NCBI GenBank assembly: GCA_025917655.1
Contig: CP084617.1
Location: 558,001 to 622,000 of the forward strand
DNA from: Chlorella sorokiniana
Taxonomy: Eukaryota; Chlorophyta; Trebouxiophyceae; Chlorellales; Chlorellaceae
Direction of reading: 5' to 3'
Length of the DNA: 64,000 nt
The position numbers and the translations under genes are program-made. Shown here one piece after another: positions 37,728 to 48,600 of this stretch; the stretch's first letter is position 1, and every line of letters starts with the position of its first letter. The notes under the pieces were generated by a model that saw only the letters and a program-made list of their open reading frames with translations, was not told where the DNA came from and did no database searches.

Positions 37728-40700
37728 ATGCTGAGGGCATTGATTCTGGTGCTGTCCTTGGCAGCAACATCTGGAGCCAAGCCACAGTACGGTGCGAGGC
37801 GGGCCGGCTGCCGCCGTCTGTCGACTTCTGTTTCCAGCCCTTGCCTCGCAGCTGGATGCATCGTGGTGCGAGTCCACCTGTCGCCCCCTGCTGCAGCCTG
37901 GCCCGACATCTCGTGGGATGACTTGAAGCCCTACCAAAACTTCAAGCACAACCACGAGTTCTACTACCAGGTGGGATGGGCCAGGGAAAGCAACAGGAAC
38001 CCAGCCCCGGCAAACCCCGAGAAACGTCGCTCGCCGGGCCTACTTTGGCGTGGCCTCACTGGCGCCCCACGGTGCTCTCACCCGGGGCTTGCACCCTGCC
38101 GCCCCGCACTGCTCTCACCCGCAACTCGCGCCGCTCCACCTGGCAGGTGCCCAAGAACCCCAAGGGCGCCGTCTTCCTGGCCCACGGCTGCGTGCACAGC
38201 GCTTACAACTTCTGGCCGCAGAGCGAGGCGTGCCCCGAGTGCCGCGGGCTGCCCGAGGAGCTGAGCCACACGCTGCAGGCGCTGAAGCTGGGCTACGCCG
38301 GTGAGGGGCTGGGGGGACGCTTCACCACCTGGCTGACACGGGTGGAAGTTGGGGACGCGAATCACCCTCGACTCTGGTCAAAAAGCCCCCTCACCCACCT
38401 ACCCCTCTCGCAGTGATTGCAATCTCCTCCCTTGACCGCGAGACGGGCTGCTGGTCCTTCTGGGATGACTGCTTCGATGTGTGGGACATTCTGAACTGGT
38501 GGCGCTCAGACTGGGGGTGAGCTGGCGGGAAGGGATGGGCTGGTGGTTGGTGGTGGGAGTACAGGTGTGGGTGGGTGGGGGAGGGGGGCTGGGCCGTGTT
38601 CAGCTGTGTGTGGAAGGGTCTGAGGTACAGCTCCCCGCGTCGCTGGAAGGCCTCTCACGGAGGCTGAGCGCTGCTGAGCCAGCCTGCACTGCCGCTGGCT
38701 GCAGGCTCGACCACCTGCCGCTGTATGGCGTCGGCGTGTCGTCCGGCGGCTCCTTCGTGATGAAGCTGCCGCGGTACATCAAGGTGCGGTGCCGCAGCAG
38801 CTTCCGACCAGTTCCCGTGCATGAGGGGCAGCAGGCGCCTGCCTAGCCTGCGGAGCAGAGTGGCAGCTGCGTGCTCTTGTGGAGGCAAGCTTTGCCGCTC
38901 GCCCGGTTCCTTGTTTTGCAGTTTGACGGCGTCATATCCGAGGCCTTGGGCATTGACCCCTCCTCTGGCGGCATCCGCGACGTCCCGGGCGGTGCGTGCA
39001 CGGCACCGCTGCCGCTCGACGCTCTGGCGCTGCGGGCGGGGGGGGCGGGCGCGCGCGCGTGTGCGCGCCGGGGGCGCTCCGCAGCGCATCTGCGCCCACC
39101 ACCTCGCCGCTCGGGCCGCTGGGCACCTGCCAGGCAGCTTCCAGCCCCTCCGTCTCCCATTGCCCCCAGCCTGGCTCCCGCACCCGTCCTGGTTGCAGTG
39201 TACCCGCCTGCCGTCATCGTGTCCATGACTCGCGACGAGAAGCAGGCCGCAGTGATTGCGGGCAACAAGAAGGAGCTACAGGCTCGCGGCACCGCCATGC
39301 AGATCATCAAGGTGGGTGGGCGGGCGACACGCGCGGGGACGCGTGGTGTGGGCGCGTGGAGGAGGTCTCCAATGCGTGGCTGTGTTGGACAGCAAGCTGA
39401 GCGGGGCAGGAGGAGCACAGGGGCTGCCCTGCCCTGGAGTGACATCTTGCAGTGCAGCTGGCAGCATGTCTGGGCCCCTCAGGACCCAGCGGACCCGCCT
39501 CTGGATCCCCGACCCTGCAGGCCTACCCCCGCCAGGTCTACCCCACCTACTTTGCGGAGCGCTTCCCCCTCTACATCTCTGAGGGTGGGCAGCGCTGCAT
39601 GCCTGTTGGGGAGCGCTTGCGCGCGGCGCCGTGGCTGCTGTGCGTGATTGTCAATGCGATTTGTTTTGGGTGTTGGTAGTGGTAGGGGGTTGGGGAGGGG
39701 GGCTGAGTGCGTGAATGCGAAGCAGTGGATTCGTGCCTTGCCAGTGGAGGTCCAACCGTCTGCACCTCGTCATGACTGTCGCTGCAGCCCTCAGCCGCAA
39801 GATCTTTGACGGCCTGCTGGAGATATCCATGATCGACGAGGAGGGCAACGTGCTGGAAGACCCGCGGTGAGGCCGCAGCCAGCCTGCAACTCTCGCCCCT
39901 GGAGCCCCCTCAGAACCTAGGCTGCGTGTGCATGGGGGGGAATGCTGCTCCCCCGCCAGGCCCTGTGTTTGCGCTCATGCGCATCACCGGGCACCGCTTT
40001 CTGGCCCCTGCATCCACAATGCGCTCTGACTTGAGCGGCTGCCAGCTGCACCTCTCACCCCACCCCACATCCCCCCCCACCCCGCGCCCCACCTCTCCAG
40101 CTACACCCCCGGCCGTGGCTCAAGGAGCTGCAGGAGGTTGTGTCTGCTCTGCGCAAGGGCACCACCCAGGAGTTCAAGGGGCGCACCGTGCCCACCTTCC
40201 CGAGATGTCGGCGGACACGCGCCTGCCTGGGGTGCGCCGCCCGCACCAGCCTCCGCCCCCAATCGCCCTGCCTGCCCGGTCTGCAGCCTGCAGCCTGCAG
40301 CCTCCTCTCTGGCTGCCGCTGCCTGGGGTCGGCTCAGCGCCAAGGGAGAGTTGATTGCGGGAGCAGTGCAGCAGACGTCGTGCAGCCACCTGCTTGCTGC
40401 CGCTCCCTGTCTCCCCCTCCCATCTCTGGCAACCCCCAAGCGTGCGAGCTGATCCTGCCCTTTGCCCCCACTTGCTCACACCCCCACCGCCCTTGCCTCC
40501 TCCGTACATCTGTGCCGCCCAGGTGTACGAGTTGATGAACCTGGCGTGGTGCCTGCACGAAATCATTTCCGACTACTTCTCTGTGGCGCTGATGTGGTTT
40601 GAGAGCGGGTGAGCTGGCGCCAGCGCAGCACACCTTTGAAAGGAAGGGCCTGTTGGTTGCTGCTGCAACGGGCCAGCGGCGAGCGTCAGCTGCCGACAGC

Positions 40701-41974
40701 AGCCTCCACCTCCTCGGTGCTATGCCGTTCAAATGCCCAAGCTGTGTGGATGCCCATGCTGTGTGCGTTTCCTTTGGTGCCTGTGCAGCACCAAAGCCGA
40801 CATCCGACAGCTGCAAGACCTTTACACCTACGGCTACCCGCCCGCACTCTCCCCACCCCCGCCGCCCTCCCCCCCGCCCTCCCCGCCCTCGCCGCCGCCG
40901 CCACGCCCGCCGCCGCGCCGCAGCCCACCACCCCGAGCCCGCCCCCGCCCAGGCCTCCCCCGCCGGTGCCCACGCCAGAGTGAGCCCGCTGTCTGCACTG
41001 GGCGCCATATTTTCATCAGCCTCACAGCAGTGTCGGTGTGCAGGGCACAGGAGACGGGCGCCATATTTTCATCAGCCTCACGCCTCACTCTCGTTGCCCC
41101 CTCCGCTCACCCCCTGCAGGCCGGTCGAGATGCAGACGGCGTCGGTCGACGACCACACCAGCGGCACCCCTGCGCCTGCGACGGCGCCCGCGCCTGCCGC
41201 CACCACCCTCTCCACCGACGCTGCTGGCCCTAGCACTGAAAGCAGCAGCAGCAACACGGTGGCAATCATTGGTGGGTGGGTGGCGGGTGTGTTGTCTTGT
41301 GGTTGTTCAAGAACATCTCAGCAGCAAGAGACTTGCACGCTGCGAACGACTCCCGCTGACCAGGCCTGCCAAGGCGGCCCGCTTGCAGCTGGCGCGGTGG
41401 GCGGTGCGGTGGGCGCGCCGTCCTGCTGCTGGCGCTGGCGTGGTGTTGCGTGCGGCGGCGTAGGGCTGCCCGCGACGTGGGCGGGCCTGTGCCAGCCCCC
41501 ACCATGCCTGCTGTGTACGCTGCGCCTGGTGAGCGGGTCCACCACCGGCTGCCGCCCCAGCTGCATGCTGCCGGCAACACCCCATGCATTCGTCGCGACT
41601 CTGCCCCATGAACGCACTCCAACAACTTTTGCTTGCCTTGTCCCAAACCTTTAGCTGGCGTGAATGCCCACATTTCCATCGCTGCCGCCAGCCTCAAGGA
41701 GCACTTTGAGCTGACGGAGGTGGTTGAGCAGACAGGTGGGCTGAGGGTGGGAGGCAGCCGGCACCCCTTGCGGATGGATGGCTGCAGAACAAACGCAACC
41801 GTGCAGGGCGGCACAGCCCCGGCGGTGGTGTGCCCGCTGCCCTGGGCAACGCCCTCCTGCGTGGCCTCCCCATGCTGTGCAGGCAGCCCCTCCAGCGCGC
41901 GCCGCCGCTTCCGCACCGCCTTCCACAGCAGCCCCCGCAAGGCGAGCGGCCTGCAGAAGAACGGCAGCCTGTGA
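37728..41974 (+). CDS. Type-I membrane alpha/beta-hydrolase-fold protein with Pro-rich linker, copy 2
   Basis: Paralogue of the gene just upstream. Signal peptide ALILVLSLAATSGA, then VPKNPKGAVFLAHGCVHSA, SEACPECRGLPEELSHTLQA, VIAISSLDRETGCW, the nucleophile-elbow-like YGVGVSSGGS, FDGVISEALG, PPAVIVSMTRDEKQ, YPTYFAERFPLYISEA, and YELMNLAWCLHEIISDYFSV. After the catalytic domain comes an extensin-like linker (PPPPPSPPPSPPSPPPPRPP, from about 40850), a Ser/Thr/Pro stretch, a membrane span (AVLLLALAWCC) with the stop-transfer RRRRAARD, and a cytosolic tail ending QKNGSL. Sixteen exons, 37728-37791 through 41883-41974. The 105-base segment 37792-37896 is a good GT-AG intron but also open in frame. 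One-base slips at 40106, 40199 and 41417 and a net shift in the C-rich linker. Outside-facing, cell-wall-embedded hydrolase is the likely topology; substrate unknown. Confidence 0.78.
41000..41081 (+). repeat. Direct repeat of 26 bases in an intron
   Basis: GGGCGCCATATTTTCATCAG plus CCTCAC occurs twice, at 41000-41025 and 41056-41081, 30 bases apart, inside the intron 40979-41119 of hydrolase copy 2. The copies are identical over 26 bases, and the motif is AT-richer than its surroundings. Confidence 0.9.
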
Positions 41975-42161
41975 GCAGCGCTGGACTGCAGAGGTGCCTG
42001 CGGAGCTGCAGTGTTGCGCAGATGTCTACCCCCAATTCGGTCACTGCCACGATTCGTCTTGAATGATGCCGCTAAGCGGTCCCCGGCTGTCATCAGCTGC
42101 CACATGCTGCAGCTGAGTCATGCTTGCTTGCTGCTTCACTTAGCGTTCATCTCGCTTTGCA

Positions 42162-42166
42162 TTACA
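42162..42166 (-). terminator. TGTAA poly(A) signal of the minus-strand HHE gene
   Basis: TTACA on the + strand, i.e. TGTAA on the minus strand, about 115 bases past the stop of the HHE gene at 42280. Confidence 0.5.
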
Positions 42167-42279
42167 GCTGTTCAAGGTCTTTGCAATACAGCTGTTCATG
42201 GTAGCAGGTTGAGAAGATGCACATGTACAGGACATCGTTTATGCTGCAGCCTTGTTCAAGGTTGCCTTCTGGTTGCGCA

Positions 42280-44000
42280 TCAAGCCTCTGCCTGCCGAAG
42301 GGCCTCCTCCTCAGGCGGCCCCGCCTTTCCACCCGCCTCCCCGCCCGTGGTGACAGTGCCAGGCCCAGCCCCCGCGCCAGTGCCGGTGCCGCTCACAGCG
42401 CCCGCCCCAGCCGCCGCGGCGGCGGCGGCCGCAGCCAGCACGGCCGGGGTCTGCGGCTGCAGCGGCGCCATCTGCTTGGCGGCCTTCCACTGGCTGACCA
42501 GCTGAATTGACTCGTCCTGTGGGAGAGGGGTGGGGCACAAGCAATGTTGGGGGCTGCGGTCTGCAGAGGTGCAGGCGTCGAACACAACGCAAATAGGTGG
42601 GCCCTCGAAGGGTAGTCCGCAGCTGACTATCACCTCGCTCAGCACAGCGGCCACAGCCGGCAGGATCTGGCTCTCCTCCTCAGCCTGGTGAGTGGTGAAC
42701 TCCTGCACAGTGAAGGGACAGCACGCGGGAGGTTGAGAGCTGCAATGCTGTGTGTGCACGCCCCCGCGGCCCGCCCCGTCCCCCCCCCCCCCCACACATT
42801 GCAGCAACAGTGGATTGGTGGCCAACGCAGGCCTGTGCCATGCAAGCAAGCAGCCGCACGCCGCACCGCCTGCATCTGCTTCACGCGGTTGACCAGCGCC
42901 TCACCGCCGACCGAGCGCAGGGCCAGCACGTCTGCAATGGACTGCTCGGTGCGGTGTGCTCCTGCAGGAAGTGCATGCAGGTGGCAAGTGTTGGTGATCG
43001 ACCAGGGCGGTAGCAGCGAGATAGGTGGCCAGCCAACGGAGTCACAACTGCCCAGCCGTTGTCCCAGTGCAGTGACTCGCCGCAATGGCACGGGCGGCCC
43101 ACTGCTGCCCGATGTCGCCGTGGCGGGTCTGGAGGATCGGATACAATACGGCCAGCTCCGCCTGCGCGAACCAGGGACAGCGCAACGTCAGGTGCACGAA
43201 TGCGCTCGCGCATCAATGGATCAGTCACCCCAGACCCCCCTCCCCCGCCTTCCCTACAGGTGCCAGCCGGATCAGGAGCCAAGGGCGGCTCACGTGAGAG
43301 TGCAGGCGCATGTCGAGGGCGAGGGCGCAGGCGGCCATGTCCATGACCACGCCGTCGCCCAGAGCGGCGGCCTGCAGGGCAGCCGGGCAGAAGCGTTCAG
43401 GAACATCTGTATGTAGGCCAGAGGCTTTGTCAGTCAGCCGGTTGGCCTGAGTGCAGCAAGTAGCTTCACAAAGGGAGACGTCAAATCAACGGAAAAAAGT
43501 ATAGTTGTTTGCCGGCGGAGCACCTGCATGAAGTGGCTGAAGAGGGACATGGTGCTGGAGTGGTCAACGAGCACGCAGTCCAGGAGGGAGGGCGGCGGCA
43601 GCGCCCCATGGGCGGCGACACAGCCACCGCCGCCGCCGTCTGCGCCATGGCCGCGGCAGGCGTGGCGGCTAGGGTCTGTGTGAGGATTGCCAGGCAGGTA
43701 AAGGACAACTGTGTCAGCCAGCCAGCAAGCTGCTCCCTGATGCAACCCGCTGCCCGGCAGGCGCCCGCCCCCTTCGGGATCAGCAGAAGATGGCGGGAAG
43801 CTGCATGAATTGAGGATACCCAGCCTCGGAAAGCTGAACGTGTTGCAACACCCCTGAAACCAGCATCCCACCTCCTGGAATGCCTGCGCCTGCTGCTGCA
43901 GCATCTCCTGCTGCTGCTGCTGCTCTGTGGCGGGGGTGGCGGAGGCAGGGGAGCCGCCCCTGCCTTGGCCTGTGGAGCGGTCAGGCATTGCGCCCTCCAT
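42280..44000 (-). CDS. Hemerythrin-like HHE-domain protein A
   Basis: Predicted four-helix bundle that could bind a di-iron or other metal centre. Seven exons: 44000-43872, 43675-43524, 43406-43294, 43161-43077, 42961-42867, 42702-42634, 42516-42280 (about 293 residues). An N-terminal Gln-rich stretch (TEQQQQQEMLQQQAQAFQE) and an Ala-rich linker precede helix 1 with LVDHSSTMSLFSHFM. Next are LDMRLHSHAELAVLYPIL, AHRTEQSIADVLALR and the signature helix FTTHQAEEESQILPAVAA (H-x3-E-E). The C-terminus is an Ala/Gly/Pro-rich low-complexity tail. His and Glu residues sit at the usual HHE positions, so metal binding is likely. Two one-base contractions are inferred (43604 and the exon at 43406). It shares a 299-base intergenic region with HHE protein B, transcribed the other way. 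Confidence 0.75.
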
Positions 44001-44299
44001 GGTTGGAATAGTTTCAAGGGCACCTGAGGAGAGTGATTGCTATGAAGCAGGATGAACGGAGACACAATGCAACAAAACGTGCGTGGACGGCTGGCGGGAC
44101 GGGCATCTGGTGGGCTGTACACCCGCTCCTCTGTTTACCGCCATCTTGGAACCCTTGCCTTCTGTTTTCACCGCTGCAACATATCCTGAGCATACCGTAA
44201 CCTCCAGCCTGCACGCTTTGCGTCGCATAAGCGGGATTACAACTTCCCAACTCGCACGGCTGTCTGACCAGCGTCCTCACGGCTGAAACCCCTTGGAAC
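44001..44299. promoter_or_regulatory. Bidirectional promoter region of the HHE gene pair
   Basis: The two HHE genes start at 44000 (-) and 44300 (+), leaving 299 bases for both promoters and 5' leaders. No TATA box or named operator was identified. Joint control is inference from geometry and from both products belonging to the same fold family. Confidence 0.45.
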
Positions 44300-45369
44300 A
44301 TGGATGCCGCGCCGCCCATTCAACAAGCGCCATTGCCCCCGACCCTGGGTTGTGTCACTGAGCCGCCAGCTGCCGGCGCCGCTGCGACCACTGACGCTGG
44401 CTTGTCGGCATTCGAGCTGTCCCTGACAGATGCCATACTGTTGGTAAGCCGTATACGCAGTTCATAGACAGAAACACTGTACATACTTCACAACTTTATG
44501 CATGCCGTTCGCAGGACCACCGCAATGCCCTGCTTCTAGCCAACAAGCTGTCCACAGCAGCAGCACAGGGGAACGCCCATGCCCTGGAGCTGCTGGCGGC
44601 CGCCCTTGCGGTGCATCTGCGCTTGCACGGCCAGGGAGTCATGGACACGCTGTGCCCGCTGCTGAGGCAGTGGCTTGGCAAACGAGGCGCAGGGCTGGCT
44701 GCGGCGGTGCGCCAGCAGGTTGAGGCTGTGGAGCGAGACATGCTGGAGGTGGGTGCTGAAGGAGCACTAGTCCTGTCGTTCCGGCATGCACCGAGGGGGT
44801 TAGCCAAGCACCCAACTGGCGCCTGCAGATGCTGACGTTCCGGCGGGAGAGGGACTGGCTGGCGCTAGTGCGTTGGGCTGAGATCACCCGCAAGGCAGGC
44901 TTCCTGTCCCATCCCTGCGCAGCACGCATTGCCAGCTCCTGCAGCGTTGCACCCCAGCCTGCGCTTCGCTCTGCGGCATGCAGGAGTTTACCGAGCACGT
45001 GCGCTTCGTTGAGGGTGACCTGCTGCCCTCACTCGTGGCACACATGCATCAGGTCAGTGCAGGCTCTCGTGACTGCGCAGGAATGCTGCTCCAGTTCGCA
45101 TGATTGTGGCTCGTTGCCTTGGATTACTGCAGGAGGAGCTGGTTGCTGCGTGCCGCTCGTACCTGCAGCACAAGCAAACGGCTCCGCTGGCCCCGCACAC
45201 AGCATCTATCCCGTCTGCAGCTGCTGCTGACCTTGGTCCTGGGCCCGCTTCCATCCTAGGCGGGTCGCTGTTGGCGGCAGAACATCACCTTCGCAGCGAT
45301 TTGCGCCCCAAGCCCAAGGCGGCGCCGCTGCCCGCGGAAGAGCTTGGTCACAGCGTTTCAGAGCAGTGA
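44300..45369 (+). CDS. Hemerythrin-like HHE-domain protein B
   Basis: Five exons (44300-44443, 44515-44748, 44829-44894, 44984-45052, 45133-45369) join in phase to 249 residues. The Pro/Ala-rich leader is followed by LSLTDAILLDHRNALLLANK (helix 1 Asp-His), AALAVHLRLHGQGVMDTLCP (His pair), a helix FRRERDWLALVRWAEITRK, and the last helix EFTEHVRFVEGDLLPSLVAH, in which His and Glu take the HHE H-x4-E position. The intron 44895-44983 has a GC donor. The C-terminal 75 residues are low-complexity. Sequence identity to HHE protein A is low, so they are not a recent duplication. Possible roles by analogy include oxygen, iron or NO sensing; nothing in the sequence decides this. Confidence 0.65.
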
Positions 45370-45651
45370 AAGCGGGCGGCCCCCACTTTGTGGCTCATGT
45401 CAAACTCATGAGCTGCGCATCATCGTGATTCACACCTTGTTTGTCAAGTACACACTCAGGCCGAACCTGCATCTCCCAGTCTTCGCGGCGCCTTCCAATC
45501 GGTTCTATCTTTGTCAGCTCCAGGATCGCTGTTTGATGTTGTTGTATATACATGTATCGCCTCATTGCTTGAACAAAGGTGCGGGCCCTTAGCTTGTTGC
45601 ATTCACGACGGGACGGGCTGGGCGCGCTTAGGTCGTGAAATAGCGGCAGCA

Positions 45652-48600
45652 ATGACCCTTTCTAGCGCCACCGATCATATTCAAGCACCTTACGAGTGCG
45701 CAATCTGCAAGAGCGAAATAGAAGCGAAGCAGGCCTTCATATCTGGCGAGTGTACAGCGTGCGGAGCGCTTCAACTCCATGTGTGGTGAGTAACTGTCCT
45801 TATCAGCATACAGTTAGGGCGGGTGAGGCTGCCGCAACAGAGCAAAACGAGTGCTCCTTTGCCCGCCGCTTGGCTGCCCTCACCAGGCCATCTGTGCCAT
45901 GAAAAGACGTTGCCAGTCATGGCAGGCAGGATTTGCAGCCTACAAGACTGCGCTCACCGGCGGCGGCGGCGGCGGGGGTGGCTGAGGTAGCGGCGCGGGT
46001 GGCTCGACATCAGTGGTGCTGGTCTTGCCTGCTGCAGGTGCGCCACCAAGTACACAAGCAGCCTCGTGCGCACCGTCCACACAAACACGAAGGCCATCGA
46101 AAGATTGAAGGTAAGATACAACATGCGTTGTTGCCAGCCCGATTGCAAGGTTTCATGCTGGCAGTGAATGCAACTCAGGGCTATCTTGCTTGCCCACAGG
46201 CCAGTGCAAAGCTCAAGCCCTGGAGGCATCTGGAGCACATGCAATGCCCCAAAGGTAGGCTGATAGACCTGATGCTTCATTAATAGCTGGTTCCTGCGTT
46301 GCCACCAGCAGCACCCACTTCCCGACTTTGGTCTGCTTCCCTCTTGTGCCAGGATGGCGGGACAGCAGCATGCCGCAGACGGGCAAAGAGGGGACCTGGG
46401 AGGCACGGCACCTCTGTAACGGCCGCATTGCAGCAGCGGAACTTGTCCATACGCCCCGTGAGGACAAGGCCAAGAAGCAGCAGCACGGCAGCAGGCCAGG
46501 CAACCCGGCCACGCAGCTGCCGACAAGGCAGCTTGCAGCGGACCGCGCCAAGCAGCCTGCAGCCAGGCAGCTTGTCTCAGGGCCTGCCGTGCGCCCAATG
46601 AGTCTTGAAAAGGCACGCGAGTTCCTGGGGATGGCGTCAGACGAGGAGGAGGCGTCTGATGGCGTTGATGCTGAGGAGGAGGAGGAGGAGGAGGACAACC
46701 TAAGTTTCTGCGATGAGGTTGAGGAGGAGGCAGCTGACTTTCATCCCGACCAGAGCATTGCAGCAGGAGCAGAAGGGGCACAGCATGGCCTGTACGGCCC
46801 ATATGGCGCCAGCAGCGCAGGTGAGCGTTGTTTGAGGTTCATCAATCTGCGGTTGCAGCCTGCAGGGTTGCTGTGGCGAGCAGCTGAGACCCTGGCTGTG
46901 CACCCGCCACAGGGAGGACTCTTGCTGCTAAGCCGTCGGTGGAGGGTGCCCAAAGCACGGTCATTCTGACGGTTGAAGAAGCTGAAGTGGCGGTGAGACG
47001 AAGCCCTTGCCTGCTTATGCCCTGAAGGCCTGTCTTCATCGTTCAACTGACAGGTTTGTGCGCTTGCACTGCTGCTCGGGTAGGTGCGCGAGGGCCTGCT
47101 GCCGGCCAGCTACCGCATCAGGCTGTGCCCGTCGTACCTGAAGGACCGCCGCTGCCCACAGCAAGCAGCCTGCCAGGACGCTCACAGCTTGGAGGAGCTT
47201 CGGACTGATGCCGCCATCCAGGTAGCCGCCCTACCCTTGCTTGCCGAGCTTTACGGTGGCGCCGCTTGTATCGGCATGCATCGTTCGGTCCGGGACACTG
47301 TTGCCGTACGTCATGCTGCGATCGCATGTGCCGTGGTTGAGTGCAGGCAGGGCTGCTTCCCATCAACTTCAAGACCCTCATGTGCAGTGACCTAGTGCAG
47401 AGAGGTGAGTAGCCAACAGCGGATTGGCAGTGCCTCCCCCAGGCTCTGTGCCACGGCAGGCTCAGCAGTTTGGACGGCCCTGCCTCCGCAGGCAGCTGCC
47501 CCCTAGACCGTGGCTGCTGCGCTGCACATTCGCCGGCGGAGCTGCGCGTGGCGGCTGCGACGCGCCTGGGCCTGGTGTCGCCAGCCTACAAGACTTCGCG
47601 ATGCATATCGCACGCTTTCCACGGCACCTGCCCCTTGGGTGCGCCCTGGCTGCCGTGCCGCCATGCCGCTGCAAGCAGGCCGATTGAAGTCAGCCGACTG
47701 CAAGCCAGCGTGTTCACTGCGCCAATCCTGGGACAGGATGCCTGCCGCTTCTGCTCCTATGCTCACCCTGCAGGCCAGCTCTGCAGCTTTGCGCACGGCG
47801 TCGCCGAGGTGCGGCGGGAGGCTGCAGTGCAGCTGGGCGCCCTGCACCCGCAGTACAAGACATCCCTGTGTACCGAATACAGAGCCTATGGCAGGTGGGG
47901 CCGGGGAAAGCGGGGGTGGGGGTGGGGGGGGGGGGGCCCGCACTCCACGAGTCTGGGTCGCCAGCTTTGTGAGCTCTTTGCTGTGCGTGTGCTGACTTTC
48001 ATTCAAATGAAGAAGAACTCCCTGCCTCTACCCCCTGCTTCTACCCCCGCGTTCAGCTGTGCGGCTGGCGACAGCTGTGTGTATGCGCATGGCACCTCAG
48101 ACCTGCGGCGGCATGCTGCGGTCAGGCAAGAGGGCCTGCAAGGTGTCATAAGGCGCCCGCACCGATGTGATGTTTTGCTTGCACTCGTGCCTGGCTGTGC
48201 ACTGTCTTTCAGCAGCTTGACCCCCTGCGTGCCTGTGCTGCTGGCGCAGGGATCGCTATTTGATGCCCACGGCCTTCACTGCCCTGTGCCCTATTTGGAA
48301 GCAGTTTGGAAGGTGCGGCGGCAGCCGCTGCGCCTATGCGCATGGCGCAGGCGAGCTGCTGCCGCACCTCATCACCAAGGGCACCCTGTGCCACGTGTGG
48401 AAGGAGACGGGCGCCTGCAAACCCGACTGCCCGTTTGCGCACGGCAGCGCTGCGCTCCAGCTGCCGCTGGGTGGCGTTCGGGCCAAGCTCCAGCTGGCAG
48501 CCGGCGGAGGAGCAGCTGGCGGCGGCACCGACACGCGCTGCAGGGAGGCGGCGCTCGAGGGCCCGCCAGCTGGGGGCAGCAGCGCTGCTGGCAGCAGCTC

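Noticed and set aside
40850-40978. Pro-rich stretch as a separate extensin gene
   Set aside because: It lies in an exon whose phase links the hydrolase domain upstream to the membrane span downstream.
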